Origin: Lachnospiraceae bacterium | Lineage (GTDB): Bacteria > Bacillota > Clostridia > Lachnospirales > Lachnospiraceae | Direction of reading: 5' to 3' | Length of the DNA stretch: 41,669 bases | Assembly (NCBI GenBank): GCA_014804445.1 | Contig: JAAUZU010000008.1 | Coordinates: 19,065 to 60,733, forward strand | In this document: one piece after another, positions 1 to 7,990 of the stretch | Position numbering within the stretch: the first letter of the stretch is position 1 | Layout of the letters: each line of letters begins with the position of its first letter | Program-made: the position numbers and the translations under genes | Notes under the pieces: generated by a model | What the model was told of the DNA's origin: nothing | What the model saw: only the letters and a program-made list of their open reading frames with translations | Database searches by the model: none

Positions 1-312
1 TCCGAACTGCCTTGGGGAGCAGATGTGCTTTCCGGTGGGGGAGAAAAGACGGCCGTGATGCAGCAGGACGAGGAGGAAGCAGTACAGGATTTCCTGCTTG
101 TAAAAATCAGCCAGCGCAACAAATTCAGCCTGTGTGATACGATTGAAATCATGAAGCCGTCGGGTGAAAATATTCCGGTTACGGTGAAAGCCATTTATAC
201 AGAGGATGGTGAGAGGGTGGAAAGCGCGCCTCACCCGAAGCAGGTATTGTGGCTGTGTCTGTCCGGCAGGGCGGAGCAGTATGATCTGCTACGCATGGAA
301 GGAAAGAGATAG
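1..312 (+). CDS. Peptidase U32 family protein, C-terminal part (5' end outside window)
   Basis: The frame is open from base 1 to the TAG at 310-312, giving 103 residues of a longer protein whose start lies upstream. The tail around FSLCDTIEIMKPSGENIPV followed by ESAPHPKQVLW matches the C-terminal domain of U32 (collagenase-like) peptidases, a small beta-barrel with a conserved APHPKQ segment. Members of this family act as peptidases or as tRNA/ubiquinone hydroxylation factors; the catalytic part is not visible, so the exact subgroup cannot be given. The family identification rests on the tail alone but the motif is distinctive. A GC-rich hairpin follows seven bases after the stop. Confidence 0.8.
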   Translation, partial: SELPWGADVLSGGGEKTAVMQQDEEEAVQDFLLVKISQRNKFSLCDTIEIMKPSGENIPVTVKAIYTEDGERVESAPHPKQVLWLCLSGRAEQYDLLRMEGKR

Positions 313-318
313 TTGTCC

Positions 319-339
319 GGGGCGGTATCGAGCCGCCCC
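319..339 (+). terminator. GC-rich hairpin after the U32 peptidase gene
   Basis: A 7-bp stem (GGGGCGG at 319-325 with CCGCCCC at 333-339) and a 7-nt loop lie just after the stop codon. No T tract follows, so it is at best a weak or factor-assisted terminator, or an mRNA 3'-end stabiliser. Confidence 0.35.
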
Positions 340-414
340 ATTGTACAATGTGAACAGGGAACTGACTATTTGCGGGAAATTTTTGGATAAAATCTTTAAA
401 TTTGAAATTGGGGC

Positions 415-443
415 TTGCAATTTAAGAAAAAGTAGGGTATTGT
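415..443 (+). promoter_or_regulatory. Candidate sigma-A promoter for glnN
   Basis: TTGCAA at 415-420 and TATTGT at 438-443 are separated by 17 bp. Transcription would start near 450, giving a leader of about 140 nt that contains the terminator at 493-524. The -10 is imperfect, and TTATAG a few bases downstream is an alternative. Confidence 0.45.
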
Positions 444-492
444 TATAGCAAATGAGGCGGAGGTCTCGTAATAAAGGTATCTTGAACGAAGG

Positions 493-524
493 TGTTCCAA
501 AAGCTTATTTTGGGGCATTTTTTT
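493..524 (+). terminator. Leader terminator (attenuator) upstream of glnN
   Basis: A 10-bp stem, TGTTCCAAAA at 493-502 with TTTTGGGGCA at 508-517 (two G-U pairs), has a 5-nt loop and is followed by seven T residues (518-524). It sits between the candidate promoter and the glnN start, so it would terminate transcripts before the gene. GAAC at 484-487 can instead pair with GTTC at 494-497 across a 6-nt loop, competing with the terminator stem. This arrangement suggests regulated antitermination; the controlling factor is not visible. Confidence 0.7.
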
Positions 525-589
525 AGGTTTAAGGAGTACTCTGGCTGATGTAAGGTTCGGGAGCCTGAAGGCAGGAAAGGGAGAAAAGT

Positions 590-2701
590 ATGAGTGAAGT
601 GTTAAATGTTGAAGAGTTGTTCGCCAGTAAGGTATTTACTGTCGGAAAAATGAAAGAACGCCTTCCCAGAAGCGTGTTCAAGGAAGTGAAGCGGGTTATG
701 GAGCAGGGCGGCGAGTTGTCGCTGGCAACCGCTGACGTAGTGGCAAAGGCAATGAAGGACTGGGCGGTGGAAAACGGCGCGACACATTACACGCACTGGT
801 TCCAGCCACTGACGGGTATTACGGCCGAGAAGCATGACTCCTTTGTGACACATCCCGACGAAGAGGGACATATGCTGATGGAATTTTCCGGCAAGGAGTT
901 GATTAAGGGTGAGCCGGATGCCTCCTCCTTCCCTTCAGGTGGTCTGCGCGCGACCTTTGAAGCGAGAGGATACACGGTGTGGGACATTACTTCTCCTGCA
1001 TTTTTGAAGGAAGATGCAACAGGTGTGATTCTCTGTATTCCGACTGCTTTCTGTTCCTACAAAGGGGAAGCGTTGGATAAGAAGACGCCGTTATTGCGTT
1101 CCATGGAGGCTCTCAGCACACAGGCGCTTCGAATTGTTCGTCTGTTTGGCAACACAGAAGCGACAAAAGTAGTTGCTTCCGTGGGTTCGGAGCAGGAATA
1201 TTTTCTGGTAGACAGAGAGAAATACTTAAAGCGTGAGGATTTGATTTTTTCAGGGCGTACCCTGTTTGGCGCACCGGCACCCAAGGGACAGGAGTTGGAG
1301 GATCATTACTTCGGTACAATCCGTGAGAGAATCGGTGCGTACATGAAGGATTTGAATATAGAGCTTTGGAAGCTGGGTGTGACTGCAAAGACACAGCATA
1401 ACGAGGTTGCACCGGCACAGCATGAACTGGCGCCGATTTATGAAACCGCCAACATTGCGGTGGATCACAACCAGCTTGTGATGGAAACCATGAAAAAGGT
1501 GGCAGGACGCCACGGTATGGCGTGTCTGCTGCATGAGAAGCCCTTTGCAAGGGTGAACGGTTCCGGTAAGCATAACAACTGGTCTCTGGGAACGGACACC
1601 GGCGTGAACCTGCTTGACCCGGGTGATACGCCCAATGAAAACATTCAGTTCCTTCTGGTGCTGGCATGTATCTTAAAAGCTGTGGATACGCATGCCGATT
1701 TGTTACGCCAGAGCGCTTCCGATGTGGGTAATGACCACCGTCTTGGTGCAAACGAGGCGCCGCCGGCTATTATTTCCGTATTCTTGGGCGAGCAGCTTGA
1801 GGACGTAGTAAAGCAGCTTGTAGAAACCGGTGAGGCAGCACACTGTCTTGAGGGAGGAAAGCTGCAGACCGGCGTATCCACCCTGACTGATTTGGAGAAG
1901 GATGCGACTGACAGGAACAGAACCTCGCCGTTTGCCTTTACCGGCAATAAATTTGAGTTCCGTATGGTGGGCTCCTCCGATTCCATTGCAAGTCCGAACA
2001 CCACGCTGAATGCCATCGTGGCGGAAGCCTTCTGTGAAGCGGCGGATGAACTGGAAAAGGCAGAGGACTTTGAAATGGCAGTCCATGACTTGATTAAAAA
2101 GTACATGACGGAGCATCAGAGAATTATTTTCAATGGCGACGGCTATGCGGACGAGTGGGTAAAAGAGGCGGAAAGGCGCGGATTGCCCAATATCAAATCC
2201 ATGATTGAGGCAGCAGGAACCATTACGACTGACAAGGCTGTGAAGCTGTTTGAGAAATTTGGCATTTTTACAAAGGTCGAGCTGGAATCCCGTGAGGAGA
2301 TTCTCTACGAAACCTATGCCAAAACTTTAAATATAGAAGCGGTAACCATGATTGATATGGCAAGCAAGCAGTATATTCCCGCTGTTGTGAAGTACAGCAG
2401 GTCTTTGGCGGATACGGTTGTTGCTGTGAAGGCAGCAGGCGTGGAGCCTTCGGTTCAGGCAGAGCTTTTACAGGATGTATGCGCGAAGCTGACCGCGGCG
2501 AAGGAAGCTCTTGCGCAGCTTGAAAAAGTGACCGCACAGGCGGCAGCCATGAAGGAGGCGAAAGCGCAGGCGTTCTTCTACAAGGACACTGTAAAAGAAG
2601 CTATGGAAGCACTGCGCGCTCCCATTGACGAACTGGAAAGAATCGTTGACAAAGAGGTATGGCCGGTGCCTACCTATGGTGAACTGACCTTTGAAGTATA
2701 A
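590..2701 (+). CDS. glnN: Glutamine synthetase, type III (GlnN)
   Basis: The product makes glutamine from glutamate, ammonia and ATP in the cytoplasm, the main route of ammonium assimilation. At 703 residues it has the length of type III enzymes, well above the roughly 450 of GlnA. Visible family motifs include EQEYF at 201-205 (metal ligands), [13 protein letters not shown] at 267-279 and NGSGKHNNW at 323-331 (substrate and metal binding). The ATG is preceded by GGGAG at a good distance. It is a single-gene transcription unit bounded by the leader terminator at 493-524 and the strong terminator at 2713-2750. The leader structure implies control by premature termination, consistent with nitrogen regulation of this enzyme family. 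Confidence 0.97.
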   Translation: MSEVLNVEELFASKVFTVGKMKERLPRSVFKEVKRVMEQGGELSLATADVVAKAMKDWAVENGATHYTHWFQPLTGITAEKHDSFVTHPDEEGHMLMEFSGKELIKGEPDASSFPSGGLRATFEARGYTVWDITSPAFLKEDATGVILCIPTAFCSYKGEALDKKTPLLRSMEALSTQALRIVRLFGNTEATKVVASVGSEQEYFLVDREKYLKREDLIFSGRTLFGAPAPKGQELEDHYFGTIRERIGAYMKDLNIELWKLGVTAKTQHNEVAPAQHELAPIYETANIAVDHNQLVMETMKKVAGRHGMACLLHEKPFARVNGSGKHNNWSLGTDTGVNLLDPGDTPNENIQFLLVLACILKAVDTHADLLRQSASDVGNDHRLGANEAPPAIISVFLGEQLEDVVKQLVETGEAAHCLEGGKLQTGVSTLTDLEKDATDRNRTSPFAFTGNKFEFRMVGSSDSIASPNTTLNAIVAEAFCEAADELEKAEDFEMAVHDLIKKYMTEHQRIIFNGDGYADEWVKEAERRGLPNIKSMIEAAGTITTDKAVKLFEKFGIFTKVELESREEILYETYAKTLNIEAVTMIDMASKQYIPAVVKYSRSLADTVVAVKAAGVEPSVQAELLQDVCAKLTAAKEALAQLEKVTAQAAAMKEAKAQAFFYKDTVKEAMEALRAPIDELERIVDKEVWPVPTYGELTFEV

Positions 2702-2712
2702 GAGAAAAACGG

Positions 2713-2750
2713 AGCCGGAAGCAGTTGCAGCTTCCGGCTTTGTTTTTGTT
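2713..2750 (+). terminator. Intrinsic terminator of glnN
   Basis: A perfect 10-bp stem (AGCCGGAAGC at 2713-2722 with GCTTCCGGCT at 2730-2739) is followed by a T-rich stretch, twelve bases after the glnN stop. Confidence 0.92.
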
Positions 2751-2772
2751 GGAAGGCAAGCCTTGTTGTAAC

Positions 2773-2808
2773 AAAAAAATTCCACAGCAAAAGCTGTGAA
2801 ACTTTTTA
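2773..2808 (-). terminator. Terminator of tRNA-Gln, probably bidirectional
   Basis: CACAGC (2783-2788) and GCTGTG (2793-2798) form a 6-bp stem with an AAAA loop on the plus strand. Read on the minus strand it is followed by seven T residues (complement of 2773-2779), which ends the tRNA transcript. On the plus strand it is followed by five T residues, so it may also back up the glnN terminator. Confidence 0.8.
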
Positions 2809-2826
2809 TAACTGTAACAGGGCAAC

Positions 2827-2861
2827 CCCTTTAAAAACAGGTCAAGCCCTTTAAAAACAGG
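2827..2861. repeat. Tandem pair of 15-bp direct repeats at the tRNA 3' end
   Basis: CCCTTTAAAAACAGG occurs at 2827-2841 and again at 2847-2861, a period of 20 bp. The second copy includes the last four bases of the tRNA gene. It looks like a small local duplication; no function is evident. Confidence 0.6.
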
Positions 2862-2929
2862 GCTACAAGGATTCGAACCTTGAAATGACGGAGTCAGAGT
2901 CCGTTGCCTTACCGTTTGGCGATAGCCCT
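2858..2929 (-). tRNA. tRNA-Gln (anticodon CTG)
   Basis: Read on the minus strand, the 72-nt sequence folds as a complete cloverleaf. The 7-bp acceptor stem opens with the A1-U72 pair typical of glutamine tRNAs, followed by discriminator G73. The anticodon stem ACGGA/TCCGT encloses the loop CTCTGAC, giving anticodon CTG, which reads CAG codons. The T arm carries GGTTCGAATCC. CCA is not encoded and must be added after transcription. A near-consensus promoter and a T-rich terminator flank it, so it is a stand-alone unit convergent with glnN. Confidence 0.95.
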
Positions 2930-2948
2930 TTATGCGATTACCTTATGC

Positions 2949-2977
2949 ATTATACATGAAGTGTTTCCATTTTGCAA
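2949..2977 (-). promoter_or_regulatory. Promoter of tRNA-Gln
   Basis: On the minus strand TTGCAA (2977-2972) and a consensus TATAAT (2954-2949) are separated by exactly 17 bp, about 20 bp upstream of the mature tRNA 5' end. Confidence 0.88.
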
Positions 2978-3053
2978 TACCTAAATACAAATTTTTTCAA
3001 TATCCTGTAAGATTTCGGGAAAAGCCAATTATGTGAAAAATTTTCTGCCGGTA

Positions 3054-3082
3054 TGGTGAAAAAGAAAAAAGTGTGTTATACT
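3054..3082 (+). promoter_or_regulatory. Extended -10 promoter of the CAAX protease operon
   Basis: TATACT at 3077-3082 is preceded by TG one base away (3074-3075), an extended -10 element. A poor -35 (TGGTGA, 3054-3059) lies 17 bp upstream. Transcription would start close to 3089, about 35 nt before the chosen start codon. Confidence 0.6.
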
Positions 3083-3122
3083 GTGCTTGAACTATACGCA
3101 CAGCGAAGAAGGAAGTACAAAT

Positions 3123-4139
3123 ATGGAAGAATTATATAACCAGCCCGTTATGCCGGAGCAGGCAGAAAAAGAAACTGTGAAGCAGGGGAGAAAATTTTTC
3201 TCCAATATGGGGCTGATGTTTCTGGCAGGTACTCTGTGTATCTATGCCATACAGTATAAGCTCAGGGATCTGATTTATATGATAAAGCCGGAGATTTTTC
3301 AGAACACCGACATTGTGGTGCTGTTTTCTTCGGTTCCGATGTATGTTCTCGGCATGCCGCTTATGATAATGCTGATTCACACCATACCGAAAGAAAAAAT
3401 TCAAAAGCGTTCCATGAAGGTCGGAAAGTTTTTGGTGGCGTTGATCATATGCTATGGCATTATGTATGCCAGCAATTTGATTGGAAGTCTGATTACTTAT
3501 CTTCTGGCAGTGCTGAAGGGCAGGCCGATTGATAATTACATGATAGATCTTGCCGGTTCTTCAAGCCTTTGGGTGAGAGTGCTTATCATGGTAATCTGGG
3601 CGCCCATTATGGAGGAACTTATTTTCAGGAAAATTTTGGTGGACAGGGCAGTCCGCTATGGCGAAGGCGTGGCAGTTGTGCTCTCCGGTCTGATGTTTGG
3701 CTTGTTCCACGGCAACCTTTCTCAATTTGCCTATGCAACTACCATAGGAATGTTTTTTGCCTTTATTTATGTAAAAACAGGCAAACTGCAATACACCATT
3801 ATTATGCATATGGTAGTGAACTTCCTTGGAGGCGTGCTGAGCCTTTTTATGCTGAGCCTGGTGGATTTGGAAGAAATGCAGAATATACTGACAGACGGCG
3901 GAGATTTATCTAAAGTTTTACCGGGATTGCTTGTATTTATGTTGTACATGTTTGTTCTGATTGGCATTGTAGTGGCAGGTATTGTACTGCTTATTGTATA
4001 CAGGAAAAGAATGAATCTGAATGCAGGGCGAATTACGCTGCCCCGTGGGAAGCGCTTTTTGACCGTGATGTGCAATGCAGGTATGGGATTGTTTTTCCTG
4101 TACTGGGTTGTGGAAATCGTATTGCAGATTCTGGAATGA
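3123..4139 (+). CDS. CPBP/CAAX-type intramembrane metalloprotease
   Basis: This is a 338-residue multi-pass membrane protein of the CAAX protease and bacteriocin-processing (ABI) family. The family signature is intact: EExxxR (E164, E165, R169), an FxxxH-type segment ending at H196, and HxxxN (H229 to N233). These residues bind the catalytic metal inside the membrane. The frame extends upstream to a TTG at 3087, but ATG 3123 is chosen because AAGGAAG lies at the right distance and the TTG overlaps the promoter region. It heads a four-gene operon with an acyl-ACP thioesterase, a CvfB-like protein and a YjfB-family protein. Substrates are unknown; bacterial members range from peptide processing to roles in self-immunity. 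Confidence 0.88.
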   Translation: MEELYNQPVMPEQAEKETVKQGRKFFSNMGLMFLAGTLCIYAIQYKLRDLIYMIKPEIFQNTDIVVLFSSVPMYVLGMPLMIMLIHTIPKEKIQKRSMKVGKFLVALIICYGIMYASNLIGSLITYLLAVLKGRPIDNYMIDLAGSSSLWVRVLIMVIWAPIMEELIFRKILVDRAVRYGEGVAVVLSGLMFGLFHGNLSQFAYATTIGMFFAFIYVKTGKLQYTIIMHMVVNFLGGVLSLFMLSLVDLEEMQNILTDGGDLSKVLPGLLVFMLYMFVLIGIVVAGIVLLIVYRKRMNLNAGRITLPRGKRFLTVMCNAGMGLFFLYWVVEIVLQILE

Positions 4140-4152
4140 GAGATAGAGAGTC

Positions 4153-4896
4153 ATGTATAGTTTTGGAAGTAGAATCAGATACAGTGAAACAGATAGCGAT
4201 GGAAGGCTGACATTATTGTCATTAATGGACTATTTTCAAGATTGTTCTACCTTCCAGTCAGAAGATTTGGGAGTGGGACTTTCTTTTCTGCGGGAGCGGA
4301 AAATGGTTTGGGTGCTGTCTTCGTGGCAGATTGCAATAGAGCGGCTGCCTGAAATGGGTGAGCGGGTATCGGTGGGAACCTTTCCCTATGATTTTAAAGG
4401 CTGTTTTGGATTCCGAAATTTTTTCATGCAGGATGAAGCGGGCAGTTATATAGCAAAAGCGAATTCCCTGTGGACGCTTCTGGACACAGAGACATTTAAG
4501 CCCAAGCGTCCTTCTGAAGAGATCGCGCAAAAATATAAATTAGAAGAAAGACTGCCCATGGAATATGCGGGGCGCAAGATTGCAGTGCCGCAGGATATGG
4601 AAATAAAGGAATCCATCGTGGTAAAACAGCACCACTTAGATACCAATCACCACGTCAATAATGCGCAGTATGTAGGAATGGCAATGGATTATCTGCCGGA
4701 GCATTTTTCGGTGACCGGTATGAGGGCGGAATACAAAAAGCAGGCGCTTTTGCATGATATACTGGTGCCATATGTACAGGTAAGTAAAGGAGAAGACGGA
4801 ACAGTAACTTATGTGGTATCCCTGCAGGATACACAGGGCGGCGTCTATACAAATGTAGAGTTTGAAGGAAGAAGAAATTATGCTGAAGCTGGGTGA
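4153..4896 (+). CDS. Acyl-ACP thioesterase
   Basis: This 247-residue protein hydrolyses acyl-ACP to release free fatty acids, in the cytoplasm. It has the double hot-dog layout of the bacterial relatives of plant Fat enzymes: an N-terminal half opening with RIRYSETDSDGRL and a C-terminal half. The catalytic-type motif D163-x-N165-x-H167-x-N169-N170 is intact. The length is normal for bacterial members. It starts 13 bp after the upstream gene and its last 17 bp overlap the next gene, so it is in the same operon and probably translationally coupled. The family call is firm; acyl-chain specificity cannot be read from the sequence. Confidence 0.9.
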   Translation: MYSFGSRIRYSETDSDGRLTLLSLMDYFQDCSTFQSEDLGVGLSFLRERKMVWVLSSWQIAIERLPEMGERVSVGTFPYDFKGCFGFRNFFMQDEAGSYIAKANSLWTLLDTETFKPKRPSEEIAQKYKLEERLPMEYAGRKIAVPQDMEIKESIVVKQHHLDTNHHVNNAQYVGMAMDYLPEHFSVTGMRAEYKKQALLHDILVPYVQVSKGEDGTVTYVVSLQDTQGGVYTNVEFEGRRNYAEAG

Positions 4897-5713
4897 AAAG
4901 CAAAAACTGCAAGTGGTAAAAGAAGTAGAATTCGGTGTGTATCTGGCAGACGAAGCAGACACGGAGGAGCGGGTGCTTCTGCCGGCAAAGCAGGTACCGG
5001 CGGGAACTGAGATGGGCAGCGAAATTGAAGTGTTTCTGTACAGGGACTCCAAGGATCGTATGATAGCTACGACAAATGAGCCCCTTTTAAAGATGGGCGA
5101 AGTGACAAGGCTGAAGGTGGCCGATGTCAATAAATACGGTGCATTTTTGGACTGGGGGCTGGAAAAGGATTTGTTTCTTCCCTTTAAGCAGCAGACCATC
5201 AGGGTGCGTCAGGGCGACACGCCTCTGGTATCCCTTTATATTGATAAAAGCGGCAGGCTTTGCGCAACCATGAATGTATATCATGATTTATCCACGGAAA
5301 GTCCCTACCATAAGGATGACAGGGTTACAGGCTATGTGTACGAGTCGAGCCCGGAGTTTGGCATGTTTGTGGCGGTGGATGATAAATATTCGGGGCTGAT
5401 TCCCAGAAAAGAGCTTTATGAAGAGGTCAGGATAGGCGATACCGTATTTTGCCGTGTCGCGGCAGTCAGGGAGGACGGCAAGCTGGATTTGAGCATACGG
5501 GAAAAAGCGTACCTGCAGATAGAAGCGGACGCACAGAAAATACTGGATGTGATAGACAGCTTTGACGGTGTGCTGCCTTTTAATGATAAGGCGTCACCGG
5601 AAGTCATTAAGCGGGAGATGCAGATGAGCAAGAACGAGTTTAAACGTGCCGTCGGTCATCTTTTGAAAAATGGAAAAATAGAAATAAAAGAAAAAGCAAT
5701 TCGCAGAATCTGA
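4880..5713 (+). CDS. cvfB: CvfB-like S1 RNA-binding protein
   Basis: The 277-residue product resembles the CvfB family, described in Staphylococcus as an RNA-binding regulator of virulence genes. It has several consecutive S1/OB-fold segments, recognisable by phrases such as GAFLDWGLEKDLFLPF, GMFVAVDDKYSGLIP and the closing KLDLSIREK, and a C-terminal winged-helix-like part (MSKNEFKRAVGHLL and KNGKI). The frame extends to a TTG at 4862, but ATG 4880 is preferred because GAAGGAAGAAG provides the ribosome site. It overlaps the thioesterase end by 17 bp. The role in this organism is inferred from family only. Confidence 0.85.
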   Translation: MLKLGEKQKLQVVKEVEFGVYLADEADTEERVLLPAKQVPAGTEMGSEIEVFLYRDSKDRMIATTNEPLLKMGEVTRLKVADVNKYGAFLDWGLEKDLFLPFKQQTIRVRQGDTPLVSLYIDKSGRLCATMNVYHDLSTESPYHKDDRVTGYVYESSPEFGMFVAVDDKYSGLIPRKELYEEVRIGDTVFCRVAAVREDGKLDLSIREKAYLQIEADAQKILDVIDSFDGVLPFNDKASPEVIKREMQMSKNEFKRAVGHLLKNGKIEIKEKAIRRI

Positions 5714-5730
5714 AGAAAGGAGGTGTTAAT

Positions 5731-5922
5731 ATGGATATTGCGGGCTTATCTGTATCCATGTCCCAGGTAAAGGCTATGGGGCAGATTGGGATGGCTGTAC
5801 TGGACAAAACCATGGAAGGCGGCGAGGATTTGGCGGCAGGAATGCTTAAAATGATGGATGCCGCTGCAATGGAACGGTCCGTGAATCCGGCTGTTGGAGG
5901 ACAGATGGACATCAGAGTTTAG
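5731..5922 (+). CDS. YjfB-family putative motility protein
   Basis: This small 63-residue protein starts MDIAGLSVSMSQ and ends near NPAVGGQMDIRV. It matches the YjfB family, short proteins annotated as putative motility proteins in Bacillus and Clostridia, without an established biochemical role. A very strong AAAGGAGGTG site precedes the ATG, which fits a well expressed protein. It lacks a signal peptide and membrane segments and is rich in methionine and alanine. It is last in the operon, with a terminator directly after it. Its presence fits the flagellar genes elsewhere in the window. Confidence 0.8.
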   Translation: MDIAGLSVSMSQVKAMGQIGMAVLDKTMEGGEDLAAGMLKMMDAAAMERSVNPAVGGQMDIRV

Positions 5923-5931
5923 ATGAAAAAC

Positions 5932-5967
5932 AAAAGGAGACCCTTTACACAGGGTCTTCTTTTGTTT
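5932..5967 (+). terminator. Intrinsic terminator after the YjfB-family gene
   Basis: A long stem pairs 5932-5944 with 5951-5963 around a TTTACA-type loop, containing the perfect core AGACCCT/AGGGTCT and one G-T pair. A T-rich tail follows. Confidence 0.9.
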
Positions 5968-6018
5968 AGTTTGTATAATAACAAAAAATCGTTTGCCAAA
6001 ATAAAAACATAAAAAGTG

Positions 6019-6041
6019 CATAAAAATTTATCATTTTTATG
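6019..6041. promoter_or_regulatory. Inverted repeat, possible operator of the PucR-type regulator
   Basis: CATAAAAA (6019-6026) and TTTTTATG (6034-6041) form a perfect 8-bp inverted repeat with a 7-bp spacer, 102 bp before the regulator start. The region is AT-rich, so a chance match is possible. Confidence 0.3.
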
Positions 6042-6059
6042 TAGATTTTTTTGTAAAAG

Positions 6060-6088
6060 TGAATTAAAATGAAAGATAAGTGTATTAT
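6060..6088 (+). promoter_or_regulatory. Candidate promoter of the PucR-type regulator
   Basis: TATTAT at 6083-6088 resembles a -10 box, preceded directly by TG. A weak TGAATT lies 17 bp upstream. No better candidate is present in this AT-rich gap. Confidence 0.4.
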
Positions 6089-6142
6089 CGAATGTTGTAA
6101 GCTGGAATTTGTTGTTGTCATTTTATCCAAAGGAGTCAGTTC

Positions 6143-7228
6143 ATGATATCAAGCCAAATATTACAAAGTACAATAGAAGGTCTGAAAAACATTGCGCGCG
6201 TGGAATTCTGCGTGATGGATACGGACGGTAAAGAGGTGGCATCCACTGCAGACATGGGAAACTGTTCCAAGCAGGCGGTGGAATTTGCGTTTTCTCCCGC
6301 GGATTCTCAGGAAATTCAGGGATACCAGTATTTTAAAATTTTTGATGAACAGCAGATAGAATATGTGCTGGTGGCAGGCGGCAGCGGTGAAGACGTGTAT
6401 ACCGTGGGCAAGATGGTGGCATTTCAGATACAGAGCCTGCTTGTTGCCTATAAGGAGCGTTTTGATAAAGATAACTTTATCAAAAATCTTCTGCTTGACA
6501 ATCTGCTGCTTGTGGATATTTACAGCCGTGCCAAGAAGCTGCATATCCAGACAGATGTAAGCCGTGTGGTGCTGATAGTAGAATCGGAGAATGGCAAGGA
6601 CAACAATGCGCTTGAGCTTTCCCGTACACATTTCGGTACCAACAGCAAGGACTTTGTCACTGCTGTTGATGAAAATAATGTAATCGTAGTGAAGGATTTG
6701 TCAGAGTCGGAATCTTTCAAAGAAATTGATAAGACGGCGAGGGCGCTGGAAACATATCTTCTGAAAGAGGGCGTAAAGAACGTTCATATTGCGTATGGCA
6801 CGGTGGTTCGGGAAATCAAGGAAGTAAGCCGTTCTTACAAGGAAGCAAAAATGGCGTTGGACGTGGGCAAAATTTTCTTCGACGAAAGAGATGTGATTGC
6901 ATACAGTGAGCTTGGCATTGGCAGACTGATTTACCAGCTTCCGATACCGCTCTGCAAGATGTTTATCAAGGAGATATTCGGCGGAAAGAGTCCGGATGAT
7001 TTTGATGAAGAGACGCTTACCACCATCCATAAATTTTTTGAAAACAGCCTGAATGTGTCGGAAACATCAAGACAGCTTTTTATTCACCGCAACACGCTGG
7101 TATACAGGCTGGATAAGCTGCAGAAAAGTACGGGGCTGGATTTGCGCGTGTTTGAGGACGCTATTACCTTCAAAATTGCGCTGATGGTGGTCAAGTACAT
7201 GAAATACATGGAAACATTTGATTATTGA
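6143..7228 (+). CDS. PucR/CdaR-type helix-turn-helix transcriptional regulator
   Basis: This 361-residue cytoplasmic regulator has a C-terminal PucR-type helix-turn-helix, seen in the segment NVSETSRQLFIHRNTLVYRL (about residues 310-329) and the following VFEDAITFKIAL. The middle resembles the GGDEF-like domain of CdaR/PucR regulators, and the first 110 residues form a sensor-like region with no recognised ligand motif. AAAGGAG precedes the ATG. It lies 18 bp before the ftsE start codon with no terminator between, so it may be co-transcribed with the ftsEX operon. Related proteins control sugar-diacid or purine use, but the effector and target here are unknown. It should not be confused with the c-di-AMP protein CdaR at 30921-32225. 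Confidence 0.85.
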   Translation: MISSQILQSTIEGLKNIARVEFCVMDTDGKEVASTADMGNCSKQAVEFAFSPADSQEIQGYQYFKIFDEQQIEYVLVAGGSGEDVYTVGKMVAFQIQSLLVAYKERFDKDNFIKNLLLDNLLLVDIYSRAKKLHIQTDVSRVVLIVESENGKDNNALELSRTHFGTNSKDFVTAVDENNVIVVKDLSESESFKEIDKTARALETYLLKEGVKNVHIAYGTVVREIKEVSRSYKEAKMALDVGKIFFDERDVIAYSELGIGRLIYQLPIPLCKMFIKEIFGGKSPDDFDEETLTTIHKFFENSLNVSETSRQLFIHRNTLVYRLDKLQKSTGLDLRVFEDAITFKIALMVVKYMKYMETFDY

Positions 7229-7246
7229 TTGGACGAAAGGAATACT

Positions 7247-7990
7247 ATGTCGCGTAAAGAAGAAAAGCGTAAAAGACGAGAGAGAATGATAGAGGAAAAC
7301 GGTCTGATTTTTCTGGACGGTGTGAGTAAGGTGTATTCTGCGGGAGCGCCCGCGTTAAACGGTATCACCCTGCACATCAACAGAGGAGAATTTGTCTTTA
7401 TCGTAGGGGACAGCGGTTCGGGAAAATCAACACTGATTAAGCTGCTCTTGCGGGAACTGACCGCTACCAGCGGCAAGGTATGGGTCATGGGACATGACAT
7501 AGCCAACCTGCCGCGCAGGAAGATACCGAAGTTCCGCAGGAATTTGGGAATTGTGTTTCAGGACTTCAGGCTGCTGAAGGACAGAAATGTCTACGAAAAT
7601 GTGGCGTTTGCACAGAGAATTATTGAAGTGCCTGTAAAGGAGATCCGGCGTAATGTGCCCAGCATACTGGCGACAGTGGGACTGGCGGGCAAGTATAAGG
7701 CGAAGCCCAAGCAGCTTTCCGGCGGCGAGCAGCAGAGAGTCGCGCTGGCAAGGGCGCTGATTAATAAGCCTTCCATTCTGCTGGCGGATGAGCCTACAGG
7801 AAACCTTGACCCCAAGAATTCATGGGAAATTATGATGCTTTTAGATGAAATTAACGCCGCGGGCACCACGGTGATTGTGGTTACCCACAACAGGGAGATT
7901 GTCAATGCCATGCAGAAAAGGGTGGTAACCATGAAGAAGGGCGTTATTGTAAGCGACGAAGAGGAAGGAGAGTATATCGATGAAGATTAG
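7247..7990 (+). CDS. ftsE: Cell-division ABC transporter ATPase FtsE
   Basis: FtsE is the cytoplasmic ATPase that drives FtsX, together switching on a cell-wall hydrolase outside the membrane. The 247-residue product has Walker A GDSGSGKST, the Q-loop region IVFQDFRLL, signature LSGGEQQRVALARAL and Walker B ILLADEPT, all intact. It begins with a short basic extension (SRKEEKRKRRERM) that is longer than in Bacillus FtsE. ATG 7247 is chosen over the upstream TTG 7229 because GAAAGGA precedes it. The gene end overlaps ftsX by 11 bp, as expected for a tightly coupled pair. Confidence 0.95.
   Translation: MSRKEEKRKRRERMIEENGLIFLDGVSKVYSAGAPALNGITLHINRGEFVFIVGDSGSGKSTLIKLLLRELTATSGKVWVMGHDIANLPRRKIPKFRRNLGIVFQDFRLLKDRNVYENVAFAQRIIEVPVKEIRRNVPSILATVGLAGKYKAKPKQLSGGEQQRVALARALINKPSILLADEPTGNLDPKNSWEIMMLLDEINAAGTTVIVVTHNREIVNAMQKRVVTMKKGVIVSDEEEGEYIDED

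Noticed and set aside
1113..1751. 212-residue minus-strand open frame inside glnN
   Set aside because: The plus-strand glnN motifs are complete, and the opposite frame shows no family motif or start signal.
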